Below, one piece after another: positions 25,234 to 31,599 of a stretch of 34,329 nucleotides of DNA. Location of the stretch: IMG/VR virus record IMGVR_UViG_3300036770_003472, positions 1 through 34,329 of that record. One strand, given 5' to 3'. Position 1 is the stretch's first letter. Each line of letters starts with the position of its first letter. The translations under genes were made by a program, and so were the position numbers. This stretch comes from a virus. Under the pieces are notes generated by a model that saw only the letters and a list, made by a program, of their open reading frames with translations, had not been told where the DNA came from and did no database searches.

Positions 25234-25239
25234 CCTCCT
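25234..25239 (-). promoter_or_regulatory. Strong ribosome binding site for the holin
   Basis: AGGAGG four bases before GTG 25229. It is among the strongest Shine-Dalgarno sequences in the window and decides the start codon. An overlapping ATG-TGA in another frame lies immediately before the GTG. Confidence 0.7.
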
Positions 25240-25262
25240 TGTAGGCACTTAAATTTTATCAC

Positions 25263-26456
25263 TTAACCAAGGGGTGCAACATTCAACACACCGTATGTCT
25301 GGTCATCCAAAATGAATGGCAATTCCGTATAAGCGGAGTGATTGATGGTAAATCCCATTGGCCGAGTTTTTTCGGTAATTGCCAATACTTCTGCGGATTC
25401 ATCGCCCTCATTGGTGACACCTGGCGTTTCTGCTACGAGGGTGTAAATATTAATTTGGAAAAAACTACCACCTGGAATTATGTAGCAAACTTTTGAACCA
25501 GTAAGGACCTGTTGTGCACATTCGCGAATTGCTTTTGTTGTACCAGCGTTTCTCCCAAAGTACGCATTGATAAGTTGCCACTCGATTGATTCGATTTGAT
25601 TCGAAATTACCTCTGTGGCGGATTGCGTCTGAATGCTCTTATAAATGTTTGTCCCATTGAATTGAGTAAGCCATGGCGTGTATTCGCTATCTACATACGT
25701 TGGATTGACCAACTGGCTATATCTAAATGATTCGCTTGTCTTACTGATTGAAATTTGACCGTTAAGATATTCAAAATAACGCGAGTAAAGCAGACTTGAA
25801 AAATGTGCGAACACCGTCATCGCGTGTAAAAATTTGGTCATCGGATAGTTTGGATATTCCTGAATTTTATCCCTATCCCATATAAATGTCGGCATAAATT
25901 TTCGCATGTTGTAAACAAAAGAATTTTTATAAATACCAAGTTCGTTGATTATGTATGGAACCGATAGGTAAAATACAAATCCACTGTGGTTTGTAAAAGT
26001 AATTTCGACAGAAAACTCGATATCGTCAACTGAAGTATCTATTACACCTACATCTATGACTGGTGACCAAACAGCATTCCATCTGCCAGATGTGAGTAAT
26101 TGCTGATACGAATCTGATGTCGATTCGGTTATATTTTGAATTTCTGCGACAGCGGTAATTGCAGTCTGGCAATAGACCTGTGAATGGAACTGGACCTGCG
26201 AGCCATTGGCATCATTGTCATCTGGAATAACAGATGGAAGAGTCAGCACAATCGGTAGCGCAGGATTTAACGGCTGGATTTTTAATGAATATTGAACTGG
26301 ATGAACGTATTGTTCGGCGACAACAGTAATTGTTGCGTTTGTTGCCGTCCATGTATGTGAATATGTCTCTGGCGAAAGAATTACACCGTTAGCGTTTTTG
26401 GCGCGCAGGCTATCGGTGGAGCCAATTAAATTTCTAGTTGGATTTTTGAGCAGCAC
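25263..26456 (-). CDS. Tail protein I-like baseplate wedge protein
   Basis: This 397 aa protein has a GTG start at 26456, two bases after the J gene stop. Residues about 1-185 look like a beta-sandwich (ETYSHTWTATNATITV, VQYSLKIQPLNPALPIV). From about 190 it is predominantly helical (YKNSFVYNMRKFMPTF, PMTKFLHAMTVFAHFSS). The part with YTPWLTQFNGTNIYKSI, ESIEWQLINAYFGRNAG and TTKAIRECAQQVLTG has the P2 gpI/XkdU pattern: a W-L patch, then a segment ending G-T-x-x-A-I. In that family it joins the J ring to the fibres. The assignment rests on motif and on position directly after J. The N-terminal sandwich is an extension. No clear Shine-Dalgarno is seen. Confidence 0.65.
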   Translation of the reverse strand: MLLKNPTRNLIGSTDSLRAKNANGVILSPETYSHTWTATNATITVVAEQYVHPVQYSLKIQPLNPALPIVLTLPSVIPDDNDANGSQVQFHSQVYCQTAITAVAEIQNITESTSDSYQQLLTSGRWNAVWSPVIDVGVIDTSVDDIEFSVEITFTNHSGFVFYLSVPYIINELGIYKNSFVYNMRKFMPTFIWDRDKIQEYPNYPMTKFLHAMTVFAHFSSLLYSRYFEYLNGQISISKTSESFRYSQLVNPTYVDSEYTPWLTQFNGTNIYKSIQTQSATEVISNQIESIEWQLINAYFGRNAGTTKAIRECAQQVLTGSKVCYIIPGGSFFQINIYTLVAETPGVTNEGDESAEVLAITEKTRPMGFTINHSAYTELPFILDDQTYGVLNVAPLG

Positions 26457-26458
26457 AA

Positions 26459-27889
26459 TTAACCCGAATAAGCCGTAAGAGTTAGATTGATATTTGTTTC
26501 TGACAAATTCAACAAACTTCCTTTTTTGTAATAAAGCAAATCGTTTCCATCAGTAGCGCCCCAGTTTGGATATTTTGCGCTAGCGCTCCCACCAGAAGAA
26601 TAAACACCACTTGCACCACCAGAATCAGCAACGGTAAATGTGCTATTTGTGCGTGCGGTAATAACTTTGTCTGCGATATCGAGGGAAGAAGGTGTTATGC
26701 CAGTCACCGTGACAACGTCATTAATAGCGAATGTATTTACTGCGTCATAGGTGACCCCAGCGCCAGCAACTGTTGCGCCAGTTATTGTTGCCGTTTCTGT
26801 ATTCCCAACGGTCAATGATGTGACATGGACAATCGCTGGCTGGGCGTAGAGATTTTGCAAAACGTCGTTATACCTCAAACGCTCTTCAGTAAATTGACAA
26901 TATCTTGGAGAAAACTGTTGTAGTAACTGGTTTTGAATAATTTCCAGTAAGGCCGTGGCATCATATGACGGGTCATACAAAATCGTTGCTGTAATATTGA
27001 AGTCGAGTAGTGTCGGGTCAAGCACGCCAATTTCCAAACCAGCAACTGCTCTATCAATCAAGTCTGTTTCAATCGCAGTTTTTTCACCAGAAGTAAGCAA
27101 ACGTCCTGGACCGTAAGCAAAAACAGTTACCTTCCCAGACGATGTTCCGCCACCAACAAGGTAAGTTCCATCTGGGTCGGTGAGGTCGTAAACCTTACAC
27201 CTAGTTACAAGATTTGGGTTTTCTACTAAAACATAATTCTGGGCCTGTGACGCAGTTGTAAGTGCTGATGAAAACGAAGCAAGGTTTGCAACAGTTCTAT
27301 CGAGAAACGAGTCAAGTGCTTCAGCGTCTGTTCCTTGCACAAAATTTCCGTTTGCTGCAGCGGTATACAGGGAAGCAGAAAACGATAGAATATTCAATGA
27401 CGTTGAAGTGTCAATTTGGGGAATTACTCCAACCGTCTGACAGGTTGCAGATACCGTTCCTGTTGGCAACGGGTCTCCCACTGTATTTGATGCGATAGTC
27501 AACTCTTCATTGGTTTCAAACACATACTGAACTGGAGTGTCGTCAATTGTGATTGAGTTGCTAACAAGCGTTCCTGCTGGCACAACAGCCCCAGAATTTG
27601 AGTTGGCCGTAAAAAGCACATCCATCGTCGCCCTCGAGCCGTCCGCGTACGGTGTGCCAATCATTTTTCCTACACCAAGCATTAGGGCATCGGGAATACG
27701 ATTTATAGCGCCTATATTTAGCGCAGACATATACGAGAATGCTTGGAACATTGCGTCCTCGATTGTCCCTGGCCGTAATTCGAAGTCTGGGAAAACGCTT
27801 CGAGCGACTTCTATCGATTCGAGGTATAACTGTGCAGGCTCAATGTCAAGTGGTCTTAAATTTACATATTGTCTGAAATCCGCGACCAT
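26459..27889 (-). CDS. Baseplate J-like protein
   Basis: This 476 aa protein follows the P2 gpJ/XkdT/T4 gp6 pattern: FELRPGTIEDAMFQAFSYMS (about 35-54), GKMIGTPYADGSRATMDVLF (73-92), VPAGTLVSN, then EALDSFLDRTVANLASFSSA with NPNLVTRCKVYDLTDPDG, and VTVFAYGPGRLLTSGEKTAI followed by NITATILYDPSYDATALLEI. These proteins form the wedge ring around the hub. A C-terminal extension from about 365 (TITGATVAGAGVTYDAVN, VTVTGITPSSLDIADKVIT) is a small beta domain found in many environmental phage structural proteins. A GGA lies just upstream of ATG. Confidence 0.85.
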   Translation of the reverse strand: MVADFRQYVNLRPLDIEPAQLYLESIEVARSVFPDFELRPGTIEDAMFQAFSYMSALNIGAINRIPDALMLGVGKMIGTPYADGSRATMDVLFTANSNSGAVVPAGTLVSNSITIDDTPVQYVFETNEELTIASNTVGDPLPTGTVSATCQTVGVIPQIDTSTSLNILSFSASLYTAAANGNFVQGTDAEALDSFLDRTVANLASFSSALTTASQAQNYVLVENPNLVTRCKVYDLTDPDGTYLVGGGTSSGKVTVFAYGPGRLLTSGEKTAIETDLIDRAVAGLEIGVLDPTLLDFNITATILYDPSYDATALLEIIQNQLLQQFSPRYCQFTEERLRYNDVLQNLYAQPAIVHVTSLTVGNTETATITGATVAGAGVTYDAVNTFAINDVVTVTGITPSSLDIADKVITARTNSTFTVADSGGASGVYSSGGSASAKYPNWGATDGNDLLYYKKGSLLNLSETNINLTLTAYSG

Positions 27890-27894
27890 AGTTC

Positions 27895-28191
27895 CTACCT
27901 ATTGTAAATGAATTTTACGTTTACGCGACCATCTTGGTCGTTGAGATTGCTGTCCACCGCAACAATAGTTACTTCTGGGACAAATTTATTTGCAGCGAGC
28001 ATAAGTCGCTCTGGTGAAACTGTAGCAAATGATGGGTCAGACACTCCAAAATCTGGACTAAGGGGAAGCGAAAATGGCTCCGTCAGAATGCAAAAACTAA
28101 TAATTTGCTTAATGTACGGGTCTGTATTTTCTGTCAATTTGACGAGTTGTTTATTAGTGTCAAATTTTAAAGGAAATTTTAAGGTGTCCAT
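27895..28191 (-). CDS. gp25-like (gpW) baseplate wedge protein
   Basis: This 98 aa protein is of usual length for the gp25/gpW/XkdS family. It begins DTLKFPLKFDTNKQLVKL and contains IKQIISFCILTEPFSLPLSP, DFGVSDPSFATVSPERLMLA and VDSNLNDQDGRVNVKFIYN. The pattern of a hydrophobic helix, a T-E-P...FG turn and a C-terminal strand is that of T4 gp25, which initiates sheath assembly on the baseplate. It sits between the spike and J genes, exactly where xkdS lies in PBSX-type clusters. Confidence 0.82.
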   Translation of the reverse strand: MDTLKFPLKFDTNKQLVKLTENTDPYIKQIISFCILTEPFSLPLSPDFGVSDPSFATVSPERLMLAANKFVPEVTIVAVDSNLNDQDGRVNVKFIYNR

Positions 28192-28193
28192 AA

Positions 28194-28577
28194 TTAATCC
28201 GTTTGCTTAAATGCGTCGAGCGCGTTTGAGGCTAAACCAAGCCTACTTTCAAGTTCGTCAATCAATGCGTTAAATTTTGTTTTTGTAACAAAAGTGTCAG
28301 CCCTTTTATTATACGCGCCAATGATAAAAATATCGCGAGTTCGTCCCTCTGTGAATACGCAAAGTACTCTGTCGTTTGTTGACAAACTGTAGTTATTTGT
28401 ATTTCCAATAAATTCAACGTCGTTATAAGTTACGCCAAGGTCATCAACTGTTACTACCGCTCTTCCGTTTACAACAGAACGAACGGTTCCTTTATACGTC
28501 TTGCCACCAACGAGCGGGTGGGAGGATGCCTTTTGCCTATTGACTTGATTCCCGCCACCGTCGAATAATCCAGTCAT
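28194..28577 (-). CDS. Baseplate central spike protein, OB-fold
   Basis: This 127 aa protein has an N-terminal DGGGNQVNRQKASSHPLVGG, then a compact beta barrel: YKGTVRSVVNGRAVVTVDD, DVEFIGNTNNYSLSTNDRVL and CVFTEGRTRDIFIIGAYN. This is the OB-fold of gp5/gpV/XkdR-like spikes at the membrane-contacting tip. It ends with a short helical segment (KFNALIDELESRLGLASNAL) in place of the long triple beta-helix needle, so the needle is very short or is supplied by another protein. ATG overlaps the hub stop as ATGA, suggesting coupled synthesis with the hub it binds. Confidence 0.72.
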   Translation of the reverse strand: MTGLFDGGGNQVNRQKASSHPLVGGKTYKGTVRSVVNGRAVVTVDDLGVTYNDVEFIGNTNNYSLSTNDRVLCVFTEGRTRDIFIIGAYNKRADTFVTKTKFNALIDELESRLGLASNALDAFKQTD

Positions 28578-29782
28578 GATTCTGTCCTCGTTACATTTCT
28601 TGAACCAGCAGCACCAGCATTGTATGCGTCTTGCTGCCTCGAATTAAGACCGATAACTGTCGCCCATTCAACAGAGCCTGGATAAATAGCACCTACGGAA
28701 ATTGGTTTAATATTTTTTTCCAAACGCGGTGGAGTGGCAAAACTAATCGCTACTGGGTCTGGCACCATTTCTTGAAAATCAACAGAGGTAATTAAAAAAT
28801 CGTCAGTAAACCAAGGTATATCGCCGACATTAATGGTCATCCCAGGTCTAAGCCGAACCCCATTCAGCCTGTCTACTACACACGAACCATCTCCTTCTAA
28901 TGGGTCATTCTCAGATTTATGTATGGTCGGTAGCGTATGCAGGGTAAAGCGAGTGTCTATGCTGCCATCAGCCCTTCTGCGCTGCGGGTAGTTTAAGTGT
29001 GTAACTTTTCTATTCACTTCTTGCCATTGCTGAAGTTTTTTATTCCAGCGCTTGTGTGAATAAGAATCTAAACCCCATTTATACATTAGCCACTGCTGAC
29101 TGCCAAAATATAGTGTTCCATCTGATTCAAAAAGGATGAAAGGGTTTTTATTTTCGTCCTTGCATTCCCCAGCAAGACGCGTTAGGACATCCCAAAGCGA
29201 ATCGGCCACGTCCTCACCGCTTGCTTGTGTGATATTTTGCTGTTGAGATGTTTTTTGGGCCACACACTGAAGACCATATTTCTTAGCGGCATTAATAACA
29301 AACTGTGAACCAGTCCCCTTGATAACTCCTGGTTTTCTATCGCGCTTCATTTGTTGTATCGCTTTTGTATAACACTGAACACGAATCACTGGGGAATTTC
29401 CTTGACCCTGAGAAATTGTGACGTCAGCAATTTCGAGAAAATAACCAATATATTGCTCTACGCCGATACTTGTAGTAATTCCATCAGCAAGAACATTTGT
29501 GTTATGGCTTCTGTAAATAAGCGTCTGACCAATTTGAAAATAATTATTTAGGGTCATCTGAAGACCTGGGTCAACAACCTCAAACGTCACCGCTGTTGCT
29601 GCCGATATTGAATAGTTGACATTGATAGATAAAATATTGTTCAACAAAGTGGTAATAAAAGTTTTTGGTATTCCACTCTCATAAAGGAAAACGAGTGGCA
29701 CATCGCGTGAAGAGCCCGCAATATTTGAGGATGCGTTATTTGACTGGTCGACCAGACTTGTCTTGATATCTACGTTTGACAT
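28574..29782 (-). CDS. Baseplate hub protein, gp27/XkdQ/gpD-like
   Basis: This 402 aa protein has hub-like features: a leading strand region VPLVFLYESGIPKTFITTLL, then FEVVDPGLQMTLNNYFQIGQ and EQYIGYFLEIADVTISQGQG. These are the tube-like beta domains that bridge the tail tube and spike. A middle part has ADSLWDVLTRLAGECKDENK, PFILFESDGTLYFGSQQWL and KWGLDSYSHKRWNKK. The final strands are MTINVGDIPWFTDDFLITSV. Order between the XkdP-like and spike genes supports it. The gene is 23 bases after the previous stop. The start region is Ser/Asn-rich and variable. Confidence 0.75.
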   Translation of the reverse strand: MSNVDIKTSLVDQSNNASSNIAGSSRDVPLVFLYESGIPKTFITTLLNNILSINVNYSISAATAVTFEVVDPGLQMTLNNYFQIGQTLIYRSHNTNVLADGITTSIGVEQYIGYFLEIADVTISQGQGNSPVIRVQCYTKAIQQMKRDRKPGVIKGTGSQFVINAAKKYGLQCVAQKTSQQQNITQASGEDVADSLWDVLTRLAGECKDENKNPFILFESDGTLYFGSQQWLMYKWGLDSYSHKRWNKKLQQWQEVNRKVTHLNYPQRRRADGSIDTRFTLHTLPTIHKSENDPLEGDGSCVVDRLNGVRLRPGMTINVGDIPWFTDDFLITSVDFQEMVPDPVAISFATPPRLEKNIKPISVGAIYPGSVEWATVIGLNSRQQDAYNAGAAGSRNVTRTES

Positions 29783-29805
29783 ATTCCGCTACGCGATTCC
29801 AATTA

Positions 29806-31596
29806 TTATCCGACAACTTCCGCATTAACCGTAAAACTTGTATCACGCGGCGGTGTTTGGTCGGTAAAGTTTCCCCACTCATCCGATGGAGTAGTTGTCG
29901 TTGGCTCACGCGGAACGACTGTTTTATGTGTTAGTCGCGGCATGCCAATCAGGGACTGCCGTTCTATGGGTATCTCTTGCAGTGTGATGTTTGCTTGCGC
30001 TCGAGTAATTTCCATATTGGCGTTACGCCTTGTTGCGGAGATGGTTAAGTCTTGAATTACAAATTGAATTCCTCGAGGATTTCCTTTTTCGTCATATCTG
30101 AATTGATTGGTAAGCAACGTATCAAAACCATAGAACATCACTGGGAATGGGGTTTGTGCCATTCTTTGCAACTGTTCTATTTTGCTAGTAATTGGAATTT
30201 CAAGCCCATTGGCTGTTAGCCCAGGTGAATCTTTTGCCGCAATGACAAACGAAAATGACACCTGCAATAATTTAAAATTTTTCCAATCTATGAATGGAAA
30301 TCCACCAGTTCGTTCAATCGTTACCCATTCGCCCCCAAAACCAGAATATGTAATCTCGTTCGGTGCGAGGTCAAAAACATACGGTTCAATCAGTGAATAG
30401 CGCCCTGGGTCATCGGTTGATGCGGTAGCGTTTTGCAAATAAACCTGATACATAACTGGTTGACCAGGCTTTAGGGCCACATTTTGTGCCGATAGGGCAG
30501 AAGAAACCTCGTCAGAAGTTAAAAATAAATTTCTGCTTCGTTGGATGGTGATGTCTTGAATTGCGCCTTGTGTATAACCCTCTGGGCCCAGCCAAGGGTT
30601 TTTATTTGGAGTTACTCCACCAGTAGTTCCACCAGTACGGGAACTTGAGTTACCACCAGTTCCAGTACTGCTTGTGCCACCAGTCGATGACGTTCCACTC
30701 GCTGAAACGTATGCCGTTTCACCCTTAAGTGCGCGAATCGCTCTAATTTGCTCTAACGAATAACCTTCATTAATCAAATACCCCTCAACTTCTTCCTCAC
30801 CTATCCAAGATTTTTTAGCGAGTGAATCCCATAATCCAAAATACGAAGTTGGCCACCATTCATTATCAGCAAAAAATTGATTATTAGTTGAACCAGCAGT
30901 AATTGATGCAAGAGCCTGTCTTTTGAACTCTTCATCATATGTGAAATACTTGGGAAACGCTTCCACCAATTCGTCAATTGTGTCAAGAATGATTGTTTGT
31001 GCCCCTGTTCCGCGAGTATGGAAACGGATTGTTGTGTCGTCTTTCCTCGATGGGTCTTTCTGTACGGCATATAAATACTCTTTTACCGCTGTTAGCAAAT
31101 CTTCTTTTGACACGTTGTAAATTTGCTGGCCAGTCCCAATTTGTATTCTTGACGCCCCCTCGGCGCCTGATATTACGCCGCGTGGGCGAATATCTGGCCT
31201 CGCGTCAGTTGAACCAGAATCTGCACCAGACGGGCTAAGAATCGCATTTATGTTTGCGCCCTTTGAGTAGCCGAGGTAATCTTTTAGTTCGGTATACGTA
31301 TATTCTGTTTTACGTTGGTTGACGATATAGGCCGACTCAGTGCCACACAATTTGTTGTAGCCATCACCGCTACCAAACTCAAGGCACATCACAGCAACAG
31401 TTCCACCTCGCGGTATTCCGTTCAAGAGGTAGTAACTATCGTTGGTCCCATTTTGTGGAATGTTATTTACCATCTTCCGCCAAAGCACGGCACGTTCTCC
31501 ATACCCACGCTTTATGGATGGCTTAAGATTCCAGACTGCTAAGTCTGTTTCAATAAATTGCATATTGCCAAAATTGGCCACTCTTGCTATTGCCAT
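29806..31596 (-). CDS. XkdP-like tail tip/baseplate protein
   Basis: This 596 aa protein is unusually long for its slot. Its C-terminal third has the XkdP/T4 gp53-type pattern FDLAPNEITYSGFGGEWVTI followed by RTGGFPFIDWKNFKLLQVSF, as in proteins joining tape measure, tube and hub. I see no LysM motif. The N-terminal 290 residues (NMQFIETDLAVWNLKPSIKR, TYTELKDYLGYSKGANINAI, KRQALASITAGSTNNQFF) are unfamiliar. A low-complexity Ser/Thr/Gly linker (about 295-325) separates the halves. The C-terminus (TPPRDTSFTVNAEVVG) is proline- and threonine-rich. The gene starts three bases after the tape measure stop. Assignment to this slot is likely; biochemical details are unknown. Confidence 0.55.
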   Translation of the reverse strand: MAIARVANFGNMQFIETDLAVWNLKPSIKRGYGERAVLWRKMVNNIPQNGTNDSYYLLNGIPRGGTVAVMCLEFGSGDGYNKLCGTESAYIVNQRKTEYTYTELKDYLGYSKGANINAILSPSGADSGSTDARPDIRPRGVISGAEGASRIQIGTGQQIYNVSKEDLLTAVKEYLYAVQKDPSRKDDTTIRFHTRGTGAQTIILDTIDELVEAFPKYFTYDEEFKRQALASITAGSTNNQFFADNEWWPTSYFGLWDSLAKKSWIGEEEVEGYLINEGYSLEQIRAIRALKGETAYVSASGTSSTGGTSSTGTGGNSSSRTGGTTGGVTPNKNPWLGPEGYTQGAIQDITIQRSRNLFLTSDEVSSALSAQNVALKPGQPVMYQVYLQNATASTDDPGRYSLIEPYVFDLAPNEITYSGFGGEWVTIERTGGFPFIDWKNFKLLQVSFSFVIAAKDSPGLTANGLEIPITSKIEQLQRMAQTPFPVMFYGFDTLLTNQFRYDEKGNPRGIQFVIQDLTISATRRNANMEITRAQANITLQEIPIERQSLIGMPRLTHKTVVPREPTTTTPSDEWGNFTDQTPPRDTSFTVNAEVVG

Positions 31597-31599
31597 ATA

